IMG/VR virus record: IMGVR_UViG_3300008448_000277
Location: 1-37,004 of that record
Source of the DNA: a virus
DNA: 37,004 nucleotides
Strand: one strand, 5' to 3'
Shown piece by piece: positions 16,185-23,380 of this stretch. Numbering within the stretch: the first letter of the stretch is position 1; each line of letters begins with the position of its first letter. The notes beneath the pieces were generated by a model. It did not search any database and was not told the DNA's origin. It was given only the letters and a program-made list of their open reading frames with translations. A program made the translations under genes and the position numbers.

Positions 16185-19100
16185 TGGGAGCCAAAGAATA
16201 TTTCGCCTCTGCATTGCAGAACCCAAATGTGCAAAAGATGCTCGACTTGCTTGGTCACACGGAAGGCACGGACAAGTTGTATGGATACAAAACACTTGTT
16301 GGTGGGAAAAAGGTTGACGATCTTTCTTCTCACCCAAACATCGTGGGTTTGACAACCAAAGATGGTCCGTCAACAGCTTTCGGTCGTTACCAAATTACAG
16401 GAACGACGAATCGTGGCTTGGAAAAACAGTACGGCATCGTTGGGATGTCTCCGCATGCACAAGACTTAAAAGCGGTTGCACTTATGGCGCAGCGCGGCGC
16501 ACTTAAAGACGTCATGAAAGGCGACTTCTCGGGTGCAATAAACAAGCTTGGCAGCGAATGGGCTTCTTTGCCAACGTCAACAACTGCCAATCAGGGACAC
16601 AAGTCGTGGCAAGATGTGCAAAAGTTCTTGGGTGCAAAGCCGACGACGACTTTCTCTGGCGGAACGAAGAATCCAGTTATGCCGTCATACATCGGCGCTG
16701 GCGAATTCCAAACAACTTTCCAACAACAACTTGCAGCGTCACAACCAAGTCCATCTGAACAAATAGCGAATGTTTATCAAGCCTATCAATCTGGCGACAT
16801 GACACCAGAGGAAAAAGCACATTTTGAGCAAGACGTAAAATCTGGAAAGATGATGCTTCCTCGCGGAGCTTCGTTGCAAGAAAGCAGGGCTGCGGATTTT
16901 GCTGCTCCGATTCAGGCGCCACAGGGTGTGCTTAGTGCGTATCAGTCTGGTGAAATGACTCGCCAAGAGAAGATGGACTTCGAGCGCGATGTCGCAGCTG
17001 GCGCGGTTAAGGTTCCACAAGGCTTTCAAATAGAAAAGACAGAGTCGCTTGGTGTTTTTGGCGGAATAAAAGAGGCGTTCACAGGGAACGATCGTCGCAC
17101 CGCTCAAACGGATGCTCTGCCAGACTGGACTGGCATGCCAGAATTGAGCGACTTCTCAAAGGCTGGCTTGAAAACTGGCATTGGCACGATGTTCTCTTCT
17201 CCAGCGGAAACAATCCAAGTAATCAAGGCTAATTATCCTGGAGTCGAAGTAACACAAGACGCAAAAGGCAACTATTTGATGAAGTCTTCCAAAGACGGTC
17301 AAATGTACGCAATAAAACCTGGATTCCAAGTTGGCGACATCCCTCGTGCACTTGGCGGGATTCTTGCATTTACACCAGCTGGTCGTGCAGAAACGATTCT
17401 TGGATCCGCAGCAGGTTCGGCTGCAACGCAAGCAGCGATCGAAGGTTCTCAAGCTGCAACTGGCGGCGAATTTAACACAGGAGAGGTGTTAACTGCAGGT
17501 GCCCTTGGGGCTGCTGTTCCAGCTGCGATAAACACCGTTAAAGCTGTTGCTGCACCTGTTAAAACGGCTATCAATTCAGCCCTTGGGCGTGAGGCTCCAG
17601 TTGCTGCGGAAGCGTTGCAGGCTGGCAAACAGGGTGTTGCTGCGGTTGACCAAAAAATCGCGCAAGCAGCGGACGACGTTCGTGCACCGACACAAACGCC
17701 AGCACCAGAAGTTCCTCAACCTGTGCCAGTCGCACCAATGACTGGGGAAGAGTTGGCGACAACGGCAAGAACAGCAGCGGAAGGCGGTTTTGGAAGTAAA
17801 AAAGCAACGCAAATCCTTGCTGAACAAGCTGCTCCAGACATTAAAACTGTTGACGCTGCAAAGCGTCTTGGGATTGAAGACTTCTTGCAACCTGACCACG
17901 TCACAACCAATCAGGCTTATCGCGAGTTGTCTCAGGCTGTTAAATCAATTCCTGGATCCGAAGCGCGTGCTGCAGAAATGCAAGGTCTTGAGCAAATTGG
18001 CAAGCGTGCAAACAACCTAATTGACGACATTGGCGGAACAACAGACCTAAGTACACTGGATGTGAATATAAAATCCGCCATGCGCTCAACACAACAAGAG
18101 TTGGAAGGAAAAGCGAACCAACTTTACGGGCAGTTGCGCGAATCCATTCCTGCCAAAGCTGAAGCACCCGCTCCGAATGTGCTCAACTTTATCGCCAAGC
18201 GTGCAGACGAACTCGGTGGTGCAGAAAACCTTTCCCCGATGGAACGCACCATCATGAAGAAGCTGTCGCCACGGGGTGATGGCCAAGCTGCAGTGTCGCA
18301 ACCACTTGAATCGATGAATGTTGGCGGGGTTAAGTTCTCTGAGCTTCCACCAAACATCCAACAACAAATCCAAAGCAAACTTGGAGGTGCGATAGAATCT
18401 CCTGTTGTTGCAAAACAACCGACTTACGCCCTGCTTGACGATGTTCGTCGAGACCTGACTGCAGCACGCATCAAGGGTCAAGGCGCGTTCAAAGATGCTG
18501 ATGCTGGACTTATTAAGAAGTTGGAATTCGAGTTGAAAAAAGACCAAGCTGCTGTTGTAGAACAACACGGCATGGGCGATGTTTTCAAGGCTGCTCAATC
18601 GGCTGTTGCGATTCGCAAGGGCTTGGAAGACGACATGATTTCGTTGTTCGGCAAGGAAATGGACAAGTCTATAACGCCCGCAGTCAGCGGTGCTGTAAAG
18701 GCTCTTCCTGCTGGCGATGCATCTAAGTTCATCAAGCTAATCAAGTCTGTGCCAGAAGAAATGCGCCAACAAGTCGTTGCAAGCGGATTGTCAACAGCAT
18801 TTGGGAAACAAACCCAAAATGGCGCTTTGAATTTCAACACATATGCAAATTGGTACGAAGGATTGTTAAAAAACAAACAGTCTTACACAGCGGTGATGTC
18901 AAATCTTCCAGCTGGTGCACGCAAACAGTTGAGCGATCTGTATCGCGTTTCCAAAGGCGTTTCGGCAGCAACCAAAGAACGAATTACAACGGGTCGTATT
19001 CAAGCCGTGGCTGAACAACTAAAAGGTGCTGACAATCTTGTGAGCAATATTTACGGGTTAGCCAAACGCGCTTCCGCTGGCGTTGCGGCTGAAGCAATAA

Positions 19101-19429
19101 CAACACCCCTTGGCATTCCTGGATCTGGAATCGCTGCAGGCATCGCATCCGCTCTGACAAAGGGCAAAACGCAAGTGATGAAAGCTGCTGATGCTCTAAT
19201 CGCTTCGCCAGAGTTTGCTGAAGCTGTAAAAGCAGCAGGGACGTCTGGTGAAAAAACGGCTGTTCGCAAACTTGCTTTCAGCAAGGCTTTCACCAAATAT
19301 GTTCGCGCACTTGGCAATCCAAAAGCATTAAGCAACAGGGAGAAATGGATTGTGTCAATGATTCAAACTGAAAATGCAATGAACCAAAACAAACCAACTA
19401 AGAAGGAGAAAAACCATGCAGGAAATTAA
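16184..19429 (+). CDS. gp16-like ejection protein with N-terminal GH104 lytic transglycosylase domain
   Basis: This 1081-aa protein is much longer than P22 gp16 (609 aa) and carries its own peptidoglycan-cutting domain. Residues ~15-150 match the lambda R endolysin fold (GH104): the catalytic Glu is in HTEGTD (E27), with DDLSSHPN, TAFGRYQI and ASLP segments in the same order as in lambda R. It is followed by two copies of an AYQSG(D/E)MT..EK motif (about residues 195-285). The remainder is a long Ala-rich helical region (TPAGRAETILGSAAGSAATQ) and coiled-coil stretches to the C-terminus. It probably opens the cell wall during DNA ejection. Confidence 0.82.
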   Translation: MGAKEYFASALQNPNVQKMLDLLGHTEGTDKLYGYKTLVGGKKVDDLSSHPNIVGLTTKDGPSTAFGRYQITGTTNRGLEKQYGIVGMSPHAQDLKAVALMAQRGALKDVMKGDFSGAINKLGSEWASLPTSTTANQGHKSWQDVQKFLGAKPTTTFSGGTKNPVMPSYIGAGEFQTTFQQQLAASQPSPSEQIANVYQAYQSGDMTPEEKAHFEQDVKSGKMMLPRGASLQESRAADFAAPIQAPQGVLSAYQSGEMTRQEKMDFERDVAAGAVKVPQGFQIEKTESLGVFGGIKEAFTGNDRRTAQTDALPDWTGMPELSDFSKAGLKTGIGTMFSSPAETIQVIKANYPGVEVTQDAKGNYLMKSSKDGQMYAIKPGFQVGDIPRALGGILAFTPAGRAETILGSAAGSAATQAAIEGSQAATGGEFNTGEVLTAGALGAAVPAAINTVKAVAAPVKTAINSALGREAPVAAEALQAGKQGVAAVDQKIAQAADDVRAPTQTPAPEVPQPVPVAPMTGEELATTARTAAEGGFGSKKATQILAEQAAPDIKTVDAAKRLGIEDFLQPDHVTTNQAYRELSQAVKSIPGSEARAAEMQGLEQIGKRANNLIDDIGGTTDLSTLDVNIKSAMRSTQQELEGKANQLYGQLRESIPAKAEAPAPNVLNFIAKRADELGGAENLSPMERTIMKKLSPRGDGQAAVSQPLESMNVGGVKFSELPPNIQQQIQSKLGGAIESPVVAKQPTYALLDDVRRDLTAARIKGQGAFKDADAGLIKKLEFELKKDQAAVVEQHGMGDVFKAAQSAVAIRKGLEDDMISLFGKEMDKSITPAVSGAVKALPAGDASKFIKLIKSVPEEMRQQVVASGLSTAFGKQTQNGALNFNTYANWYEGLLKNKQSYTAVMSNLPAGARKQLSDLYRVSKGVSAATKERITTGRIQAVAEQLKGADNLVSNIYGLAKRASAGVAAEAITTPLGIPGSGIAAGIASALTKGKTQVMKAADALIASPEFAEAVKAAGTSGEKTAVRKLAFSKAFTKYVRALGNPKALSNREKWIVSMIQTENAMNQNKPTKKEKNHAGN

Positions 19430-21092
19430 GTCGCCATATCCCCAGTTCTTTGATTCACTTGGTGCACCGTTAAATGGCGGTCAAGTCTACATCGGAGTCG
19501 CATCTCAAAATCCGATGACCTCACCAACACCAGTGTTCTGGGACTTTGAGGCGACGCAGCCAGCTGCTCAGCCGTTGCGCGTTCAGAATGGTGTAATTTG
19601 CCGTGCTGGCACCCCTGCCAAGATTTACACTTCTTCGGAAAATTACTCGATTGCAGTCAAAGACCAAAAAGGGCAGTTGTTGTACAGCCAGAAAAAATCA
19701 GACTCAGATCCTTCTTTGCGATCGGATCTTGCAGCGTCTTCTGGCAGTTCGCTTCTCGGTTGGATCCAAAGTGGAACAGGCTCAGTCGTTCGCACTGTGC
19801 AAGAGAAGTTGCGCGAATGGGTTTCGTTGCGCGATGTCAATGCTGCTGGCGACGGCTACACAGACGATCTTGCAGCGGTCAACCAAGCCATCAACAACAC
19901 CTTCGATAAAGAACCTATTTTGACGAAAGGCTTGACGTATTTCTTGTCTGCCAAGCCAACCAACCCGCTTGGCAAAAAGTTCTGGCAAGGCGGTCGTTTG
20001 TTGATGAACGCTCCACAAGGAGGTCAAGTGCAAATAAACACATACGGCGACGGGGACGACAAAGTCATCCTTGGCAAAGAATACATGTATCGCATTTGGA
20101 AACGCCTTGAGGTGAACAACTCCCAACTTACAGGTTTTATTTATGGCGACTCGACCGTGGCAACGGCTGCGAATGGCGGAGGCTATGCTGGCGCGACTTT
20201 CGAACCGCAAAACTTGTTGAAGTTGATGCTTGCACGCAAGGGCATGATTCTTCCTGCAGCATTCATCAACCGTGCAATTGGAGGCTCAAGCGTTTATCAA
20301 ATGAACGCAATGCCAGACTTGCTTCCAGATGGGTCAACAGATGTGTTCATCATCAAATACGGCATCAACGATGCTGGTCGCGGATTGTCGCAGTTCGCAA
20401 TAGACCTTCGCACCAAGCTTGCAGAGATCCGTGCCAATGGATTCGGTACCGTAAACAACTTGACAATCGTGTTGATGATGCCTTCAGCCACGTATGACCC
20501 ACAGCACGGCCGCGCGTCTCCTTGGTATGAGCAACTTCGTGGAGTCTACGTCCAGGCTGCGCGCGACTATAAGTGTGTGTTGTTTGATACCTACGCCTAT
20601 TTGCGCGATGTCGATTGGGCTGCGACTTACATGATGGACAACCCGTTCAGCAATGGCCAAGGTGTTCACCCAACGTCAATCATGCAAAACATGATTTGGG
20701 CAGGTTTGGTTGACCATCTATTCACGCCATCTGAGATGTTGATGTATGCACAAGTTCAAGAAGTTCCATTGACGCTTATCACGGTAACGAACTACGGAAC
20801 CCCATTCAAAAATGCCACTGTTTCAATGGGTTTAGACGGTTATGTGGCTATGTCCGGACTAGTCAACCTAAACGGTATGACTGCGCCAAATGCAATTGCA
20901 CAACCGCCGTTTCCATACTTTGCGGCCGCTGCGAACAATGATGACTTGTTCTACTGTGTCAATAATACAAATACGCCGGCTATTGTTAGGCATAATAGTA
21001 CTAACAGTAATTTGGAACTGTTCTACGTTCCGGCTGGTTGCTTGTGGATTAGTTTAAACGGTGTGCGTTATAAAGCGAGGAATCGACCATGA
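19416..21092 (+). CDS. Tailspike: P22-type head-binding domain with SGNH esterase domain
   Basis: This 558-aa tailspike begins with the P22 head-binding domain (residues ~1-100: YPQFFDSLGAPLNGGQVYIG, then SENYSIAVKDQKGQLLYS). A short pectate-lyase-like start follows (LRDVNAAGDGYTDDLAAVNQ, 138-157). The catalytic part is an SGNH hydrolase: block I GDS (244-246), block II IGG (288-290), block III GIND (316-319) and block V VHP with H418. Such domains deacetylate surface polysaccharide. The usual Asp three residues before the catalytic His is Gln here (Q415). The C-terminus is a beta-sandwich candidate. It overlaps the preceding gene by 14 bp. Confidence 0.87.
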   Translation: MQEIKSPYPQFFDSLGAPLNGGQVYIGVASQNPMTSPTPVFWDFEATQPAAQPLRVQNGVICRAGTPAKIYTSSENYSIAVKDQKGQLLYSQKKSDSDPSLRSDLAASSGSSLLGWIQSGTGSVVRTVQEKLREWVSLRDVNAAGDGYTDDLAAVNQAINNTFDKEPILTKGLTYFLSAKPTNPLGKKFWQGGRLLMNAPQGGQVQINTYGDGDDKVILGKEYMYRIWKRLEVNNSQLTGFIYGDSTVATAANGGGYAGATFEPQNLLKLMLARKGMILPAAFINRAIGGSSVYQMNAMPDLLPDGSTDVFIIKYGINDAGRGLSQFAIDLRTKLAEIRANGFGTVNNLTIVLMMPSATYDPQHGRASPWYEQLRGVYVQAARDYKCVLFDTYAYLRDVDWAATYMMDNPFSNGQGVHPTSIMQNMIWAGLVDHLFTPSEMLMYAQVQEVPLTLITVTNYGTPFKNATVSMGLDGYVAMSGLVNLNGMTAPNAIAQPPFPYFAAAANNDDLFYCVNNTNTPAIVRHNSTNSNLELFYVPAGCLWISLNGVRYKARNRP

Positions 21093-21346
21093 TGGACCAA
21101 CAAATAATTAACATCCTTATTGGGGTGGTGGGCACGGCAGGTGGTTGGTGGATGAAGGTCATGCACGAATCACTTAAGGACCTTCAAAAAGAGGATAAAG
21201 CTCTTGCTGATAAAGTGGCAAAAATTGAAGTCCTCGTTGCAGGTGATTACGTAAAAAAGGAGGAGTTTAGTAAAATGGCCGACGCCTTGTTTGCTAAGCT
21301 TGACCGTATTGAAGATAAACTCGACGGAAAGGTAGATAAATCATGA
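21089..21346 (+). CDS. Small membrane-anchored coiled-coil protein, possible holin
   Basis: This 85-aa protein has one N-terminal membrane segment (about residues 6-24, INILIGVVGTAGGWWMKVM) and then a charged coiled coil (LKDLQKEDKALADKVAKIEVL), ending in a Lys/Asp-rich tail. It overlaps the tailspike by 4 bp and the endolysin by 4 bp. Such proteins before an endolysin are often labelled holin or holin accessory, though one membrane segment and a long coiled coil fit an accessory role equally well. Confidence 0.7.
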   Translation: MMDQQIINILIGVVGTAGGWWMKVMHESLKDLQKEDKALADKVAKIEVLVAGDYVKKEEFSKMADALFAKLDRIEDKLDGKVDKS

Positions 21347-21723
21347 ATATTTTTTCTCAGAAGTCGGAAGACCGCATTGTTGGCGTCCACCCAGATTTAA
21401 TCAGGGTCGTACGACGAGCACTCCAACTTTCAGAAGTCGATTTTGCGGTGCTTGAAGGGCTTCGCAGCAAGGAGCGTCAGACTCAACTTGTCAAAAGTGG
21501 TGCAAGCATGACCATGAATAGCCGTCATCTAACTGGCCATGCCATTGACCTTAGTGCTATCGTCGATGGCCAAGTTAGATGGGATTGGCCTCTCTACCAC
21601 AAAATAGCTAAGGCAATGAAGCAAGCTGCTGCTGAATTGAACGTCCCAATTGAGTGGGGTGGTGATTGGCGCAAATTCAAAGACGGTCCACATTTTCAAC
21701 TGCCTTGGAGGAACTACCCATGA
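21343..21723 (+). CDS. M15-family peptidase endolysin
   Basis: This 126-aa endolysin is of the VanY/L-alanyl-D-glutamate peptidase type, like the T5 and A500 endopeptidases. Metal ligands are visible: SRHLTGHAID (H62 and D69 of the SxHxxGxAxD motif) and H117 in GPHFQL. D108 in WGGDW is the usual catalytic acidic position. It has no signal peptide, so it needs a holin. It cuts peptide cross-bridges of peptidoglycan. The genes on both sides overlap it by 4 bp. Confidence 0.9.
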   Translation: MNIFSQKSEDRIVGVHPDLIRVVRRALQLSEVDFAVLEGLRSKERQTQLVKSGASMTMNSRHLTGHAIDLSAIVDGQVRWDWPLYHKIAKAMKQAAAELNVPIEWGGDWRKFKDGPHFQLPWRNYP

Positions 21724-21941
21724 AGAAAAAAGTTTGGTGGAAGTCAAAGACTCTTTGGACCAACGCAGTTGTTGGCGCGCTGGTTGCGTTGGAAGCAAAG
21801 ACAGATTTGCTGCAGCCATTCCTGCCAGTAAATTTTTATGCAGCAGTTGCTGTTGCATTGCCAGTGCTAAACTCTGTGCTGCGTGTTATTACGTCAACGG
21901 GTTTGATAGTTAAGGAGGACGATAATGCTGTTCAACCTTAG
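21720..21941 (+). CDS. Small membrane protein, probable holin
   Basis: This 73-aa protein starts with KKKVWWKSKTLW, followed by two hydrophobic stretches (NAVVGALVALEA and VNFYAAVAVALPVLNSVL), a layout common to small phage holins next to endolysins. ATG 21720 overlaps the endolysin stop and follows CTTGGAGGAACTACCC, a good ribosome-binding site; an earlier in-frame ATG at about 21666 lies inside the endolysin and is less likely. The holin call competes with the 85-aa protein at 21089; either or both could act. Confidence 0.75.
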   Translation: MKKKVWWKSKTLWTNAVVGALVALEAKTDLLQPFLPVNFYAAVAVALPVLNSVLRVITSTGLIVKEDDNAVQP

Positions 21942-22431
21942 AACAACGCTCATTGCTTTGGCGATCGGCTTTGCGCTTGGTGCGCTTCCTGCTTGGCATT
22001 TCACTGCAAAGTATAAAGATGCTTCGTGGACCGCATCAATCGAAAAGCAAAAGGTGGAAGCTGCCAAACAACTCAAAGACGCAACGGATCGCGCACTCGC
22101 TGCGGAACGGCTGCAAAACGATTTATCAACCAAACTGGAGATATTACATGTTGAAACAAATAAAAAGCTCAATGGCGTTCTTTCTGATAACCGCAAGTTG
22201 TCTGCTGAGCTTGGCGGGTTGCGCGACCCAGGACGTAGGTCGAGTTGTACAAACACCGTGTCCTCCAACTCCTCAGCCCCCAGCAATCCTAAAGACACAA
22301 CCTCCGACAGCCGACTTTCAGATGAGGCTTCGAACTTTCTTCTTGAGTTCGCCAGAGACGCAGATTCAGCAGCAGAATATGCAAAAACCTGCCACGACTG
22401 GGCAGAAGAACTAGGCAAGCTGCCTAAATAG
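21925..22431 (+). CDS. Rz-like inner-membrane spanin
   Basis: This 168-aa i-spanin has an N-terminal membrane anchor (residues 8-25, TLIALAIGFALGALPAWH) followed by a long periplasmic coiled coil (WTASIEKQKVEAAKQLKDAT and on). It overlaps the previous gene by 17 bp. With the lipoprotein encoded inside it in another frame, it would fuse inner and outer membranes in the last step of lysis. An i-spanin argues for a Gram-negative host. Confidence 0.88.
   Translation: MLFNLRTTLIALAIGFALGALPAWHFTAKYKDASWTASIEKQKVEAAKQLKDATDRALAAERLQNDLSTKLEILHVETNKKLNGVLSDNRKLSAELGGLRDPGRRSSCTNTVSSNSSAPSNPKDTTSDSRLSDEASNFLLEFARDADSAAEYAKTCHDWAEELGKLPK
22148..22414 (+). CDS. Rz1-like outer-membrane spanin lipoprotein, embedded in Rz
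   Basis: This 88-aa protein lies wholly inside the Rz gene in the +1 frame, the classic embedded Rz/Rz1 layout. It has a lipoprotein signal: a basic start (MLKQIKSS), a hydrophobic stretch (MAFFLITASCLLSLAGC) and a lipobox LAGC at residues 22-25. A Pro-rich segment (PCPPTPQPPAILKTQPPT) follows, as in lambda Rz1. ATG 22148 was chosen because it opens the signal peptide, with CTGGAGATATTAC upstream as ribosome-binding site. Confidence 0.88.
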   Translation: MLKQIKSSMAFFLITASCLLSLAGCATQDVGRVVQTPCPPTPQPPAILKTQPPTADFQMRLRTFFLSSPETQIQQQNMQKPATTGQKN

Positions 22432-22499
22432 CAGCTATAAAGTGTTAGAATGCTGCAGGACGCTGTAAAAATACTTTCGCAAGGGTTTGTATAGACAGA

Positions 22500-22531
22500 C
22501 CGTTTTAAAAGTGTTAAAACGGTGTCTTTTT
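22500..22531 (+). terminator. Rho-independent terminator ending the late/lysis transcript
   Basis: A 9-bp stem CCGTTTTAA / TTAAAACGG (22500-22508 and 22514-22522) with a 5-base loop is followed by TGTCTTTTT. It stands between the rightward lysis genes and the converging leftward genes. In the leftward direction the T-run is poor, so it may stop that transcript less well. The 3' T-run touches the stop codon of the leftward gene at 22531. Confidence 0.8.
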
Positions 22532-22788
22532 CACGTTAAAAGTTCTATCGCTGCGCTTTCTATCTCAGCCGTGCTTTCTTCGTCTAGTTTTCGCTCTAGC
22601 CACTCAGCTTTTCTGCCTCTTCGATCCAGCACATCGAACTCCAGTTCGCAATATCCATAATAATCCAAGTCGCTTGGTGCAGTTTCTGCACTCCCACTCC
22701 AAGGCGGTTCGTTGTGGAAATAGGTCACTTGTATTTGGCAAGGGATTCCACAAATCCTGTGGTCGAACGTCAATAGCGGTTTGCTCAT
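22531..22788 (-). CDS. Unknown small protein, 85 aa, last leftward gene
   Basis: The protein is not recognised. The start is ATG at 22788, behind a strong AAGGAG; the longer frame to 22866 runs over the preceding gene and lacks a site. The product has two Cys in HRICGIPCQIQV, a Trp/Ser/Tyr-rich acidic middle (PSDLDYYGYCELEFDVLD) and a charged C-terminal helix. It overlaps the upstream 58-aa gene (ATGA). It belongs to a three-gene cluster under the promoter at 23228-23256. Confidence 0.75.
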   Translation of the reverse strand: MSKPLLTFDHRICGIPCQIQVTYFHNEPPWSGSAETAPSDLDYYGYCELEFDVLDRRGRKAEWLERKLDEESTAEIESAAIELLT

Positions 22789-22961
22789 TTGCAAACTCCT
22801 TCTCCGTTGTACGCTGGCCAGCCTTTGGTGCCGTTTGTTTGTTTGTAAATTTTCACCATTTCGCAATAGTTGTCTTGCTCTTCTTGCTTGCTTTCGTAGT
22901 CAAGATTACCGATAATGCCGAACAGCAGAAAAATGATGATGATTGCGATGATGGTTTTCAT
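22785..22961 (-). CDS. Small membrane protein, 58 aa
   Basis: This short gene has an ATG at 22961 behind AAGGAGTTCTTCAA and a stop overlapping the next ATG. The N-terminus is a strong membrane segment (KTIIAIIIIFLLFGIIG, residues 2-18), followed by a short charged domain with two Cys (C33, C57) and a GWPAYNGEGVCK end. It is probably anchored in the inner membrane with a periplasmic tail. A role in superinfection exclusion or host takeover is only a guess. Confidence 0.75.
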   Translation of the reverse strand: MKTIIAIIIIFLLFGIIGNLDYESKQEEQDNYCEMVKIYKQTNGTKGWPAYNGEGVCK

Positions 22962-23182
22962 TTGAAGAACTCCTTCTTAATCTCTTTCTGTGCGCCAGAA
23001 GATGCTTGAACAGGCAAGCCCTGAACGTCGCGCATTGCTGCGTAGTCAGGATTGTTTTTTACTTTGAACCAAGACTTGTCAGAGCACACCAAAACTTGTG
23101 AGCCATCGACAAGCTCTTTGTGAATGGTAAACACCCCGTCTTTGTGGTCAATTTTCAACAGCACCGCGTTGTCGTCTTTCAT
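22958..23182 (-). CDS. Unknown small protein, 74 aa
   Basis: No family is recognised. The 74-aa product is beta-rich (AVLLKIDHKDGVFTIHKEL, SQVLVCSDKSWFKVKN) with a basic C-terminus. It starts at ATG 23182, directly downstream of the leader motif AACTCAGAAAGGAAG shared with four other genes. It overlaps the 58-aa gene by 4 bp and is the first gene of the three-gene cluster. Confidence 0.75.
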   Translation of the reverse strand: MKDDNAVLLKIDHKDGVFTIHKELVDGSQVLVCSDKSWFKVKNNPDYAAMRDVQGLPVQASSGAQKEIKKEFFK

Positions 23183-23188
23183 GTCAAC

Positions 23189-23202
23189 TTCCTTTCTGAG
23201 TT
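23189..23202 (-). promoter_or_regulatory. Shared 5' leader with ribosome-binding site (copy 1)
   Basis: Reads AACTCAGAAAGGAA on the minus strand, seven bases before the ATG at 23182. The same block precedes the starts at 31920, 32428, 33418 (minus) and 33957 (plus). The GAAAGGA core is the ribosome-binding site; conservation of the extra AACTCA suggests a translational enhancer or regulator site. Confidence 0.7.
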
Positions 23203-23227
23203 ATCCGATCTTTCAGACCGTATTGCA

Positions 23228-23256
23228 ATTATGCCTTGGTTTTTGCAAAAAGGCAA
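23228..23256 (-). promoter_or_regulatory. Predicted leftward promoter for the small-gene cluster
   Basis: On the minus strand: TTGCCT (23251-23256), 17 bases, CATAAT (23228-23233). It matches the other five promoters. It lies between the small-gene cluster and the symmetric repeat at 23281-23380. Confidence 0.72.
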
Positions 23257-23280
23257 CAAATTTACAAAATATTTTAAGGT

Positions 23281-23380
23281 GACCGTGTTCGACCGTGTTG
23301 CTATCTCTCCTAACCCTTTAATTATATTACGATATTTTATTTATAGGATAAGAGAGAAGTAGACACGGCCACACACGGTC
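23281..23380. repeat. Symmetric 100-bp structure with paired 10-bp iterons; candidate replication origin
   Basis: Left arm: two tandem 10-bp units GACCGTGTTC and GACCGTGTTG (23281-23300). Right arm, reverse complement of 23361-23380: GACCGTGTGT and GGCCGTGTCT. Both arms continue inward with CT-rich stretches (CTCTCCTAACCC; CTCTCTTATCC on the other strand) and meet in an AT-only centre (about 23314-23345). The whole is nearly symmetric about 23330. The right arm includes the stop codon of the helicase gene. An origin or initiator-binding site is inferred. Confidence 0.6.
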
